This document shows positions 36,583 to 46,041 of a stretch of DNA of 64,000 bases, in pieces. The notes beneath the pieces are model-generated. The model saw only the letters and a program-made list of their open reading frames with translations, was not told the DNA's origin and searched no databases. Position 1 is the stretch's first letter. Each line of letters starts with the position of its first letter. Where the stretch lies: assembly GCF_019880585.1 (NCBI RefSeq), contig NZ_JAINVV010000006.1, positions 1 to 64,000 of the forward strand, written 5' to 3'. This DNA comes from Sphingomonas colocasiae (GTDB taxonomy: Bacteria; Pseudomonadota; Alphaproteobacteria; Sphingomonadales; Sphingomonadaceae). A program made the translations under genes and the position numbers.

Positions 36583-39429
36583 TCAGGGGCGTAGTTCGAA
36601 AACAATCATGTCCTCGCGCCTTGTCGCCCGGATCGCTTTCGTTAGCTCGTCAACGCTTGCCGGAACGATAGTCCGACTCCCGGCGGCTTCTTCTGAGGTC
36701 AAAGCGTAACGCTCCGGAGCACCCAGTTCATCGATCAGGCGAACGACGGTGGGCCTCAGCGCTTGAACACGGGCGGCCGCATCGGCGTCCAAACCGTCGC
36801 GCTGGATCGCGGCAAACTCGTCCCATGTGGCCGCAATGAGCCGCTCCGAGTCAGCAGGATCGCAAACGAAGCTGATCTGAATAAGAGCGTGATCTCGCCT
36901 CCCACGGCGCGTGCTCACATATTCCATCGGCGCGTAAGCACCTGCCTCAACCACACGGATACGCTTCCAAAATCTACCCATAAGGGGAAAGGCGGCTTCC
37001 AAACTCCGGATCATCCCGTCCCGATCAGCGTTTTCCGCGAAGTTGACCGGAATGTAGATGGACAGCGCAGTGTCGGGACCTTCACCACGGGTGACGACAT
37101 AATGATTGTCGGCTTGTGGCGACATTTGAGCTTGGGGTACAAGATCACTTGAAAGCCGGTGCCGAGGCTGACCAAATTTGTCGGCAAGAGTCCGAAGCCC
37201 TTCGACAACCTCGTCTTCCTGCGATCCGTGCGCGACGATCACCCATCGCTTCGCGTCACCGAAAAGCTGTGCCCAAGTTTCGGCTAACGCAGCATCATTG
37301 GGCAAGGCCGCAGCGGCATTGCATATTTCCGCAAATGACGATGGGGGGGGAAGCCCGGACTGCAGCGCCGCGTTGATAGCCCGGCCCATGTCGTTAAAGC
37401 CGCATTGTCGGACGGGAAGTCGACGCAGATAATGCCGTCGTACATTTGTATCCACGTTGGGACCGTTCAGCACGGCGACAAGCAAATTCATGCCCTCCTC
37501 CATTTTCCCGGAGGGCCCACTGACGGTCAATCGGCTGCTGGATCCGACGACAATATCGAGCCGAAGCCCGGCACTCGCGAGATAAGTCTGGAACTGCCCG
37601 GCATCATATGGACCAAATCCGCTCAGCCGTGCCAGGCCCATGATCTTGTCGGCGAGGCCAGGCAACGTCTGCCCCAAACTCTCCAGTTTCGCTCCATAGA
37701 GATCGATCCTGAACGTGTTTCCCGGCGCGCCTCGCTCGACAAAAATCGGTGTTTCGCTGTTTGAAACGCGAAAGATCCCGTCGCGCACCGCTTTCAACGA
37801 AAGGGCGTAAGGGGCTTTCGCCAATCGGATATTCCGGGGCAGTTCGGGCAGAGTAATGGCAGGCGTCAGCTTGTGAGCAGGCGCTGCTTTTGTGGCGAAC
37901 GCCTTTCGCACCGCAGCCATGCTGACCTGTTGGTCGCCAGTGCGGGTCACAGCCCGGAAGCCAATCGAACGCGGATCGAGTAACTGCTGCAACTCCGATT
38001 TTACATCTGCAAATGCTACCGCCGCGATCTCCGACGATGTCAGGCTCCTTCCGCAACCCGCATTCGAAGGCATTTTGACGGGCAGCTGCCCCCCGCCATC
38101 CGAGGCCCCCGGAATGTCGTCCTGACATCCTCCCTCGCCGCCCGGAACAGATGTTTGGACTTCGGCCTTCACGCGCTCGAATTCAGCCGAATTGCCTCCC
38201 GCAACGACGGATTTCAATGTTCGGACCAATTCCTCTAGCGCATCCGGAAACTCTCCAACGAGCGCCGAAAACTCGACATCGATCCCACCAGCGCCCCCAC
38301 CCTTCCGGGCTTCACGCGGCAAAAGCAGAATGTTTCCCGCAGGAAATGCATTGCGCGCGCTACTTTTCTCCAACGCACGGCGCCATAGGCTTTGAATGAT
38401 GAGTTGAACTGCAGTCTTGTGTCGTAGATTTACGGCATCTCGATCATTGTAACCTAGGTGCAGCCCCGCGAGACATGCATCGAGACCAGGGAGATACGCA
38501 ATCACTCCCTCGGCCAAATCGGGCAGAGAACGACCTGGAGGCGAAAGCCGAGCGCCGCCCGGAATATCCGAGAAGCGTTCATGCACCGCCTGCTCCATCG
38601 CTGCAGCGTCGAGATCGCCTTCGATATAAATTGTCTGATTGTTCGCTCGAAAACGCTCCTCATAATATCTTTCGACATCGTGCGGGCGAGTTTTTACGAT
38701 GCTGTCAATTTGTCGCTCTTCTAGCGCCAAAGCATCGCCTACCTGGAAAGACGTCAAACGGGAAAAAACCTTCCTCGCATGGAATTCTCGATCCCAAGCT
38801 ATGGATTTAAGAGCCTCGGCCTTCACGATTGATGCTTCGACAAGAATGTCGTCGCGGCTGAGCAACGTCTTCCTCGCGATGCCCCTCAGGTAACCGAGAG
38901 CTTCAAGCTCTCTTCCCTTGGGAACATCGAGCCGGAAATCGATATTACCTTCCTCATCCGTGTTGGCGATATTGGTCGCCTCGAGGCCCCAATATCTGAA
39001 TAGATCTACCGGGGATTTCAGAGTGTCACCTTCCGGCGTCTTGAACTCTCGAACCAAAACATGCTCAAGAAGATGCGGGACTTGAATCAGATCAGCCTCA
39101 CCGCCATTCACATGGAGTCTCATCGAGATAGTAGTTCTACGTTTATCAGCTGGCAGCGAACTGTCAGAAGTAATGACATAACGAAATCCGTTCGATAGAA
39201 CTCCGGCGCGGCTGCTTTCCCGATGCCGGTCGAGCAATGTAACAAAATCGCTACTGCTTTCCCGCGCGCTAACAGAAGAAGATATTATTCCCCCTAAGAA
39301 AAAAATACCTGAAATCGACCATACGATGAAAGGCAGATGAGACTGAAGACGAAACGCCATTAACATCACAAATTCCGCGACGAGGTGTTCGCCGAGCGAA
39401 GGGGCGCCCTCCGCTCGGCACCCATTCAT
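36583..39429 (-). CDS. M16 family zinc metallopeptidase (pitrilysin type), module 1
   Basis: A 948-residue two-half M16 peptidase. The inverted zinc motif HLLEH is at residues 119-123 (His119, Glu122, His123), with Glu198 as the likely third ligand 75 residues on. The second half is the inactive mirror lobe. The N-terminus contains a hydrophobic segment (LPFIVWSISGIFFLGGIISS), so it is exported or membrane-anchored in the periplasm. The ATG at 39429 overlaps the TBDT stop (ATGA), but a start at 39360 (MAFRLQSHLPF) would give a more normal signal sequence. Directly downstream of an STN-TBDT, as FusC is of FusA. Confidence 0.88.
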   Translation of the reverse strand: MNGCRAEGAPSLGEHLVAEFVMLMAFRLQSHLPFIVWSISGIFFLGGIISSSVSARESSSDFVTLLDRHRESSRAGVLSNGFRYVITSDSSLPADKRRTTISMRLHVNGGEADLIQVPHLLEHVLVREFKTPEGDTLKSPVDLFRYWGLEATNIANTDEEGNIDFRLDVPKGRELEALGYLRGIARKTLLSRDDILVEASIVKAEALKSIAWDREFHARKVFSRLTSFQVGDALALEERQIDSIVKTRPHDVERYYEERFRANNQTIYIEGDLDAAAMEQAVHERFSDIPGGARLSPPGRSLPDLAEGVIAYLPGLDACLAGLHLGYNDRDAVNLRHKTAVQLIIQSLWRRALEKSSARNAFPAGNILLLPREARKGGGAGGIDVEFSALVGEFPDALEELVRTLKSVVAGGNSAEFERVKAEVQTSVPGGEGGCQDDIPGASDGGGQLPVKMPSNAGCGRSLTSSEIAAVAFADVKSELQQLLDPRSIGFRAVTRTGDQQVSMAAVRKAFATKAAPAHKLTPAITLPELPRNIRLAKAPYALSLKAVRDGIFRVSNSETPIFVERGAPGNTFRIDLYGAKLESLGQTLPGLADKIMGLARLSGFGPYDAGQFQTYLASAGLRLDIVVGSSSRLTVSGPSGKMEEGMNLLVAVLNGPNVDTNVRRHYLRRLPVRQCGFNDMGRAINAALQSGLPPPSSFAEICNAAAALPNDAALAETWAQLFGDAKRWVIVAHGSQEDEVVEGLRTLADKFGQPRHRLSSDLVPQAQMSPQADNHYVVTRGEGPDTALSIYIPVNFAENADRDGMIRSLEAAFPLMGRFWKRIRVVEAGAYAPMEYVSTRRGRRDHALIQISFVCDPADSERLIAATWDEFAAIQRDGLDADAAARVQALRPTVVRLIDELGAPERYALTSEEAAGSRTIVPASVDELTKAIRATRREDMIVFELRP

Positions 39430-42400
39430 TTCTTTTTGCTACCAAAGGCCCACCGAAGTCCCATGGTGATCAAATGGCTATCATAGTCGCCCTTGAAGGT
39501 GCCCACGCGTGGAGTGAGCGGCAGATAAGTGCGATACCGAGTGTCAAGGTTGAAGGTATCCCATTTCAGACCAGGAATGCTGGTGTAACGCCATGTCCCG
39601 TCAAGGCGCAGACGATCAGTCAGGGCCAACGACGCACCAGCTAGCACCTGCCATGTCAGATCATAGCCGACATCGACCCCACTAATTGGTTCTTGCGCTT
39701 GCCGATCAAACCTAGCGCGCCAATTATCGGGACTATCGGGACCAATTCCGGCCATCTTTCCAAAAAGCTGCACGTTATGACGTGCAATTCCCGCTCCAGC
39801 ACCAACAAACGGCTTGAAGACGGCATCCCGTGCACCAAACTCGTAGATCAGATTGGCCATCAGCGCGATGCTCTCAATCTTCCCAGGCACCTTGTTGCAA
39901 TCGAATGGCTGTCCAGCAGCAGCGTTGACCGCGCCGCAAACCCCATAAGGCGCGACGTCCGCCCCACCGATCCGCCCCCAGCCCGAGTTGCGATACTGCC
40001 CCTCAAGCTCACCGCGCAGATTGCCCGTTAGATAAGTTCCAAGCTGAAACACATAAGCTGGCTTGTTCTTGGTTTCAAAATTCCAAGCAACTGGAGTCAT
40101 CCCATCTTGGGCTTTTCCATCAGCAACAGCATGGATGCTTCCAGCCAGCGAGGTCCCTACACCAAATCCGGCGTACCAGTCAGACGGCTCGCCAAAAGGT
40201 GCGAGGCCCGTTGTGGGGCTACGACCATCTTGCCGAGCCAGACCACGCCGCTGCCACTTCACCGAAGCCATGAAGCTTCGCGGAGCCCCATAATATCCGC
40301 CGGATGGAGAAGGAGACGTGAAATACTTCTTATCCGCTATGTTCTGGATAAACACATTCGCCGATATATTATTGGTCAATTGATACCCGAGCCCAACATC
40401 GAATACCATCCAGGGCTTCTGATTGACTATATAATCTTCCGATCCAAGCACCTCTCCATATGTAGGACTACCCGGATCTCTATCCGTAATAAATACAGAT
40501 CCCGTGCTATAGTACTTTGATTTATACCTCGCCCCAAGCTGGACATCGACCCCACGCAAGAACGACGGACTCCAGTCGATGAATATATTCCCTGAACTTT
40601 GCGGCGATATTTCGCTAAAATTCCTACCAGATATTGGGCTTGATGAAGAAAACTTGGACTTGTTGTACGCATAGTTTACAAGGAATGACAATTCAGCCGA
40701 AATCCTTCCGCTCGCCTCGAAGTCAAACCCTTTAGATTTCATATTTTCGCCCCCAACCGCATAACACGTAGAAGCGAAGTTGCTTCCCGATATCCCTGGC
40801 GGGCACGCCAGAATCGGATTTCCTTCAATTCTTCCAATACCATGCTGACTTTGCTTGTACACCGAAGCGCTCAGCGACATATTTTTGTCGGAGTACCTCA
40901 GGCCAGCTTCTTTATTTTTATAAGAAACCGGATCTAACTGCTGATAAGAATAATTGCCAGCCTCCCCTGACCTAGAATACAAGCCATCCTGCCTGTAGAA
41001 CCCGTCCGCGTAGCTACCGTACAGCGTAAAGCCTCGAACGGGCTTAAGAGATAGATTGTAGCCAAAACGCCAGTCAGAAGTTTCGTTGCGATATGATGTA
41101 TTTATCTGATAGATAACACTTCCACGAGGAAGCAATGGGTCGTCGGAGATCCTGATGTTTCCGTAGCTGGAAGAATCTCGCCTGGCAGTTATTCCGGCCT
41201 CGACGATATCCCCGACATTAACCGTATCACCTATGACAAGCCCCAATCCAGAGCTCTGCGTGTCCTTGATATAATAACTACTCAAAACATTTACGCCGGT
41301 GTAGTATGTAAATTCTGGATTCCTCAAAGCATCGATGGATGGGATCGGGGCAAATGCTGTAGTATAAGCCTCGCCAGACGAAAGTCCGCCGTTTGTGTTC
41401 GAGTAGTAGCTGATCATAGAGAATACGTTATGACTAATACCGAACGTATCGAATTTTCCCGTTATCTTCGACATTACCGAAAGATTGCTACCGGAACTTG
41501 GAACTCTTTCGACCATGAGCAGCTGGCTATACGGTTTATAAGCGTCTGGAACCGTCCCATCTTCGCGGAACGATAGCGCTGGAGAGACGGACACTCCACG
41601 GCCACGCTCACCTCGGTAGTCCGCTCCAATCTCTATGTTCCAATCATCCGCCACTTCGACAAATAGCTTTCCGAAGATATTCCAGCTTCTATCCCGGGAG
41701 TAGATATTTTCTATGTTCGGTGCGAATGTACGTGGCAAATCGAGGAGCGATCCATTCAGCGCCCGGAATGCACCTGGGCTATACCCATCGGTATTCGCTA
41801 TCGTGTAGCTACCGCCCCACTCCAATCGACCGTCGTCACCCAAAGGCGCATCAAAAATCCCATAAAACGAAGCGTTCTTCGCCTGATAATCATCGTAAGG
41901 CGTTGTTTCGTTGCGACCACTCACGACTGCGCGAAATGCGATCGGCGAACCGAACAGGCTCGGCGTCGAGACATCTGCAACAGCACCGTACCTACCAAAA
42001 CTCCCACCCTCCACAGTGAGCGATTGCATTGGGACAGCGCCAGGGCGCTTGCGAACCAAATTGATCGAGCCGCCAGGTGAGCCGGCCCCGGCAAACAACG
42101 CATTCGGACCACGCACAATCTCGACCCGCTCATATTGATCCAGGCTCAATCGGCCGCCGAATATATTCATTGAGTTGGTATCGGCCGCCCCAGTGCGGGC
42201 TGGGCCGGTGCTAACACCGTCGACTGCGAAGCTGGTAACCGGAAGACCGCGGACGAGTATTTGATTCTTGCCCTCGTTGGTCGGCTCATCGGTGAGGATC
42301 ACACCCGGCGACCGCCGCAACGCATCCCCCAGCGTCGTAATATCCTGCTTCTCGATCTGCTCCTGCGTCACCACCGAGATCGAACGCGGAATATCTTCTA

Positions 42401-42962
42401 TCGCTACGGGAGCGCCCGTCGTAATGCTCGCCACCTTCGCCCGATACCCATCGGCCTCCTGATCCTGCCCACCGCGAACACCGCCGAGCTGCGCGATGCC
42501 CTCACCGCGCACCGGCGCCTGATACACACCGCTCCCCTGATCCCCCTCGACGCGCACCGGCCCGAGCACGCGCTCGCCGTCCTGCGCCGCGACCTCGCCG
42601 GCGGCCCCGGCCTGGACGATGGTCGCATTGTTGCCCGACATCTGCGCCGACAGGCCGGTGCCGGCGAGCAGCCGCGACAGGGCCTGGCGCGCGCTCATCT
42701 CCCCCGAGACGCCGCCGCTGCGCTTGCCGGCGGTGAGGCCGCTGGGATAGCCGAGCTGGATGCCGGTGCGGGCGGAGAAGGCCTGGAGTGCCGCGGTCAG
42801 ATCACCGGCGGGAATATCGAAGCGCTGGGCGGCGTCGGCGGCCTGCTGGGCATGGGCCGCGGGCGCCAGGGCGATGAGGGCCGGCGTGGCGAGCGCCACC
42901 GCGAGCGCGGCGCGCGAGGCATGGGAAAAGGTCGCGCGCATGAAGGCTGAACGAACAGTCAT
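39426..42962 (-). CDS. TonB-dependent receptor with STN domain and a second C-terminal outer-membrane barrel
   Basis: A 1178-residue protein. Signal peptide to AHA (residue 38); STN domain about 47-100 (FDIPAGDLTAALQAFSARTG, then LSRLLAGTGLSAQMSGNNAT); plug with EDIPRSISVVTQEQIEKQD and VEIVRGPNALFAGAGSPGG; receptor barrel ending GAPRSFMASVKWQ at about 904. In place of a stop, 274 more residues follow: a linker, then WYAGFGVGTSLAG, FQLGTYLTGNLRGELEGQYR, FKPFVGAGAGIARHNV, LAGASLALTDRLRLDGTWRY and the closing strand HLITMGLRWAFG, an Opa/OmpA-like eight-strand barrel with two loop cysteines. Start at 42962 after AGGGGGATCCA. First gene of module 1. Confidence 0.92.
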   Translation of the reverse strand: MTVRSAFMRATFSHASRAALAVALATPALIALAPAAHAQQAADAAQRFDIPAGDLTAALQAFSARTGIQLGYPSGLTAGKRSGGVSGEMSARQALSRLLAGTGLSAQMSGNNATIVQAGAAGEVAAQDGERVLGPVRVEGDQGSGVYQAPVRGEGIAQLGGVRGGQDQEADGYRAKVASITTGAPVAIEDIPRSISVVTQEQIEKQDITTLGDALRRSPGVILTDEPTNEGKNQILVRGLPVTSFAVDGVSTGPARTGAADTNSMNIFGGRLSLDQYERVEIVRGPNALFAGAGSPGGSINLVRKRPGAVPMQSLTVEGGSFGRYGAVADVSTPSLFGSPIAFRAVVSGRNETTPYDDYQAKNASFYGIFDAPLGDDGRLEWGGSYTIANTDGYSPGAFRALNGSLLDLPRTFAPNIENIYSRDRSWNIFGKLFVEVADDWNIEIGADYRGERGRGVSVSPALSFREDGTVPDAYKPYSQLLMVERVPSSGSNLSVMSKITGKFDTFGISHNVFSMISYYSNTNGGLSSGEAYTTAFAPIPSIDALRNPEFTYYTGVNVLSSYYIKDTQSSGLGLVIGDTVNVGDIVEAGITARRDSSSYGNIRISDDPLLPRGSVIYQINTSYRNETSDWRFGYNLSLKPVRGFTLYGSYADGFYRQDGLYSRSGEAGNYSYQQLDPVSYKNKEAGLRYSDKNMSLSASVYKQSQHGIGRIEGNPILACPPGISGSNFASTCYAVGGENMKSKGFDFEASGRISAELSFLVNYAYNKSKFSSSSPISGRNFSEISPQSSGNIFIDWSPSFLRGVDVQLGARYKSKYYSTGSVFITDRDPGSPTYGEVLGSEDYIVNQKPWMVFDVGLGYQLTNNISANVFIQNIADKKYFTSPSPSGGYYGAPRSFMASVKWQRRGLARQDGRSPTTGLAPFGEPSDWYAGFGVGTSLAGSIHAVADGKAQDGMTPVAWNFETKNKPAYVFQLGTYLTGNLRGELEGQYRNSGWGRIGGADVAPYGVCGAVNAAAGQPFDCNKVPGKIESIALMANLIYEFGARDAVFKPFVGAGAGIARHNVQLFGKMAGIGPDSPDNWRARFDRQAQEPISGVDVGYDLTWQVLAGASLALTDRLRLDGTWRYTSIPGLKWDTFNLDTRYRTYLPLTPRVGTFKGDYDSHLITMGLRWAFGSKKK

Positions 42963-43300
42963 TGGATCCCCCTGATAAACCGCGGGTCGTTCCGCGGTTA
43001 CTTCTCCAACGCGCAAGGGTGGGGTTACCCCAATGGGGGGAGAGCGCAGAAGGGTGAAAAAATGGGGGTGGTTTCGAAGAAAGGTTCAGGAAGGAGGCAG
43101 GAAGGTGGATTCAAGAAGAAGCGCGCGCGCCAGATGCGCGCGGGCCGGCTTGGGGCCGGCGGGTTCGGGCGGATATGATGGTAGCGGTGACGGGATTTCC
43201 GCCGGCGCAGCCCCTACGCAGCAGCAGCCTCCCCCCTCGCTTGAGTTTCAAGCCCACCGCGCCTATATCGATGTCGTAAACGTCGTATTTTGGCAGACAG
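42963..43300. other. Divergent promoter region between the fused TBDT and the AbiE pair
   Basis: About 340 bases without a gene. It must hold the promoters of the minus-strand TBDT module and the plus-strand AbiEi gene. A CG-rich stretch (43120-43200) is followed by AT-richer sequence before AbiEi (CCTATATCGATGTCGTAAACG). Confidence 0.4.
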
Positions 43301-43897
43301 ATGGCCCGGCTCACCGACCAGATCCTGGACCGCTTCACCGAGGGTGAAACGCTCGGGCGCACCGACCTGGCGCTGCCCGCCGATTATGATTCGGTCGGCC
43401 GGGCGCTCAACCAGCTCGTCCGCGAGAAGCGGCTCGTCCGGGTCGCGCGCGGCCGGTATCGAAAGGCGGACGAGGTGCCTGCCGGTGTGGCAGCCGGCTC
43501 GATCGCGGATGCGCTGGATCGCAAGGTTCGGCAATCGAAGCGCAATGTCTTCCTGCGCGGCGACTTCGCCACGCTTGGAAGCTATGACGCGGTGGGGCGC
43601 GCCCTGCGGCGCAAGGTCGAGCAAGGCTCGCTGGTCCAGATCGGCTATGGCCTCTACGCCAAGGCCGAACGCTCACCGTTCACGGGCAAGCCCGCCCCGT
43701 TGGTCGGCATCAAGAAGCTCGCCACCGAGGCTCTGCGGCGGCTCGGCAAGACGATCGCCGCCTCCTCGTTCGAGGACGCCTATAATCGCGGGCGCTCGAC
43801 ACAGGTCCCGACCGGCCGCACGATCGCTGTCCGCGATCGTATCCGGCGCCGCATCGGATATGATGGACATTATGTCGTTCTCGAACGCACCCGCTGA
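43301..43897 (+). CDS. AbiEi-like antitoxin/transcription regulator (DUF6088 type)
   Basis: A 198-residue protein of the DUF6088/AbiEi group, the partner of AbiEii toxins. The N-terminal winged helix is DQILDRFTEGETLGRTDLAL, then SVGRALNQLVREKRLVRVAR and GRYRKA; the pattern recurs as AVGRALRRKVEQGSLVQIGY and GLYAKA. The C-terminal part (RTIAVRDRIRRRIGYDGHYV) is typical. It should repress its operon and neutralise the toxin. The next gene begins inside its last 38 bases. Confidence 0.8.
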   Translation: MARLTDQILDRFTEGETLGRTDLALPADYDSVGRALNQLVREKRLVRVARGRYRKADEVPAGVAAGSIADALDRKVRQSKRNVFLRGDFATLGSYDAVGRALRRKVEQGSLVQIGYGLYAKAERSPFTGKPAPLVGIKKLATEALRRLGKTIAASSFEDAYNRGRSTQVPTGRTIAVRDRIRRRIGYDGHYVVLERTR

Positions 43898-44786
43898 AAA
43901 GATTCTCGGGCGGGTCGCGGGTGCGCTCGCGGTCGACGAAGCCTTTGTGGAAAAGGACTGGTTCGTCGTCAGGGCGATCGAGGATCTGGTCGCGCTAGGC
44001 GATGCCGACATCCAGCCCGCCTTTTCGGGCGGGACCGCCTTGCTCAAGGGCCATGGCCTGATCAAGCGCTTCTCCGAAGACGTTGATTTCAAGCTGATGC
44101 TCTCGGACGCCTTCCTCGCCAGGAGTGCGAGCCAGCAACGCAGGGCTTTGGGCGATTTCCGGGACGCACTCGTGGCGCGCTGGATCGAAGCCGGCTTCGT
44201 CGAAAAAACCGTCGTGTCTCGCAACGCCAATGGGTTCATCCAGATCAAGATGACCTATCCATCGCGCCTGCCACCGCATGAGTCCCTGCGGACGCACGTC
44301 CTGGCCGAACTGTCGGCGAAGCCGCCGAGCCTGCCGACGTCCCGCCTCCCATTGTCGTCGTTCGTCACTGACTATCACCGTCGCTAACCCGAGATCGGGG
44401 AAATCCCGTGCGTCGATCCGGTCGAGACGGCGGCGGACAAGCTGAGCGCCTTCACCTGGCGCATGCTCGGGCGCGATCGGGCGGCCAAGGGCGACGATCC
44501 GACGATCGTCCGGCATATCCATGACCTGGCGATGCTCGAGGCGCGGGCGACCGCGCATGGCGGTTTTCCGGAGCTGGTCCGCGAAACGATCGAGGCCGAT
44601 CGCCATCGCGGCGGTGATGCCATCGCGCAGCTGGCGGCGATGCGCGAGCAACTGGACGCCGACCCACTGTACGAAGAGGAATATCGGCGGTTCGTGGGCG
44701 GCATGGCCTTTGCCGGCGAAAGCGAGGTGCCGGACTTCAAGGAGGCATCCGCCGCTGTGCAGCGATTGGCTCGCTGCCTCGACTGA
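43860..44786 (+). pseudogene. AbiEii-like nucleotidyltransferase toxin, interrupted by an in-frame stop
   Basis: The frame encodes MMDIMSFSNAPAEKILGRVA..., with the toxin motif FSGGTALLKGHGLIKRFSED then VDF (GGT-x-L-x-K, R-x-S-x-D-x-D). TAA at 44385-44387 ends it after 175 residues. The same frame continues without any shift: PEIGEIPCVDPVETAADKLS, then AFTWRMLGRD and DDPTIVRHIHDLAMLEA, to the natural stop at 44784-44786 (309 codons in all). The sequence CGC-TAA-CCC would read R-Q-P after one C-to-T change, so a nonsense mutation Gln176-to-ochre is likely. The truncated protein keeps the active-site motifs but lacks the helical half. Confidence 0.85.
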
Positions 44787-44894
44787 GGGTTGCGTTTGGG
44801 GGCCACGGCGCAAGCGGACGGTCGGCTCAGCCCACCAAGACCACTCCAGGCAGACTGAGCCGGCAAGGATCGCGGCTATTTCAAGCCGGTCACA

Positions 44895-45641
44895 TCACGG
44901 CATCTTGAACCCGAGATCCGCGAAATACTTCTTCGCCTCGGCCAATCCGGCGCCGTCCTTATAAGCCGTGCTGATATGTTTTTCGAGATTGGCGTCCGTG
45001 ATTTTCGCAATTTCCAGCGACTCGGCGCTACCCGATTTCCTGTACTCGGCCGACAAATTCGCGGCAGCTATCGCCGACCCATAGGCCGCCTCGGAAAACT
45101 TCTTGGCGTTCTGCTCATAAAGGCCATCAAGCAACGTGGCGGCCCTGCGCCAATTCCCCGTGCGCATGCTGTAGATCGCATCACTGTGCCGCGCATCGGT
45201 CCTCGCACCGCTGAGCCCCACCGCCTGGGCACACGCATTTTTCGCACCCGGCACGTCGGTTCCCGACACAGCCGATGCCCAGCAAAGCTGGTTGAGTGAT
45301 TCCCACCGCTCCGGCGCCAGCCGCGCCGCCTCTTGCGCGTCCGACAGCGCTTGCCTGTAATCCTTGCTCAGCACATTCGACTGCGATCGCAATACAAGCA
45401 GGATGGAACGCTTCAGCGGATCCTTCTCGACCTCCAGCGCCTTGCCGCACGCTTCGATCAACGCGGCGAGTTGCTCGCGCGGCGGCGCCTGGCAAGCAGA
45501 ATATGCTTTGCGAACTTCGGCTGGCTTGTCCAGCGGCAGGAGATAGTTGCCGCTGAGATAAGGCGTCGCAAAGGCCGGGGTCGCGGCCGCAACACACCCT
45601 GCCGCGATCGCGGCATGCAGCAGTTTCATCCTGAACCTCAT
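44895..45641 (-). CDS. Secreted TPR-like protein, module 2
   Basis: A 248-residue secreted protein with a signal peptide (AAIAAGCVAAATPAFA). Helical repeats: LKRSILLVLRSQSNVLSKDY, then ALSDAQEAARLAPERWESLN, QLCWASAVSGTDVPGAKNAC and DARHSDAIYSMRTGNWRRAA. Clear paralogue of the protein at 60774-61532 (same LNQLCWA-AVSG, ARHSDA-YS-RT-NW and AKKYFADLGF-MP motifs). Start at 45641 after GGGAGGATTGA. It lies downstream of the M16 gene of module 2, with a FecR relic in between. Confidence 0.8.
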   Translation of the reverse strand: MRFRMKLLHAAIAAGCVAAATPAFATPYLSGNYLLPLDKPAEVRKAYSACQAPPREQLAALIEACGKALEVEKDPLKRSILLVLRSQSNVLSKDYRQALSDAQEAARLAPERWESLNQLCWASAVSGTDVPGAKNACAQAVGLSGARTDARHSDAIYSMRTGNWRRAATLLDGLYEQNAKKFSEAAYGSAIAAANLSAEYRKSGSAESLEIAKITDANLEKHISTAYKDGAGLAEAKKYFADLGFKMP

Positions 45642-45816
45642 TCAATCCTCCCGAAGCATCACCCCGACTACGCCCGGGGACCATCTCCTCAACGAGCTCG
45701 GTCAGGAAAGCCGCATGGCAGGACGAGTGCTTCGGACCGCAAAGTGATACGCGTTCGATGCGCGACCACCGGAACCAGAGAATGAGAACCGCCGCGCCCT
45801 GACGCAGCCGGCCGGC

Positions 45817-46025
45817 TCAACCGACCAGGATCGCCCCCGGCAGACGGCGCACCCTGATCTTCTGGGATTTCGCGATCGTCATCACCCAGTCGTCGATCCG
45901 GTCGAGATTGATTGTGGCGTTGATGCGCTGGCGCCCGGCCCGATAATAGCGATCGATCTCGCCGACCGAGCAATTGACGAAGACGAGCTACCAGCGCGAC
46001 CAGGCGAGCCCGGCCGCGGCAGGGG
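45817..46025 (-). pseudogene. FecR C-terminal relic
   Basis: The minus strand reads AGLAWSRW, a stop, LVFVNCSVGEIDRYY, then RAGRQRINATINLDRIDDWV and MTIAKSQKIRVRRLPGAILVG. The intact FecR at 52059 ends LAWSRGQLVFVNRPLGEILS, then GRQRMNATINLDRIDDWVMA and SQKIRARRLPGAILVG. Two short deletions and a nonsense codon separate them. Only the last quarter of the gene remains. Confidence 0.85.
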
Positions 46026-46041
46026 AGTAATTTACAGCATA

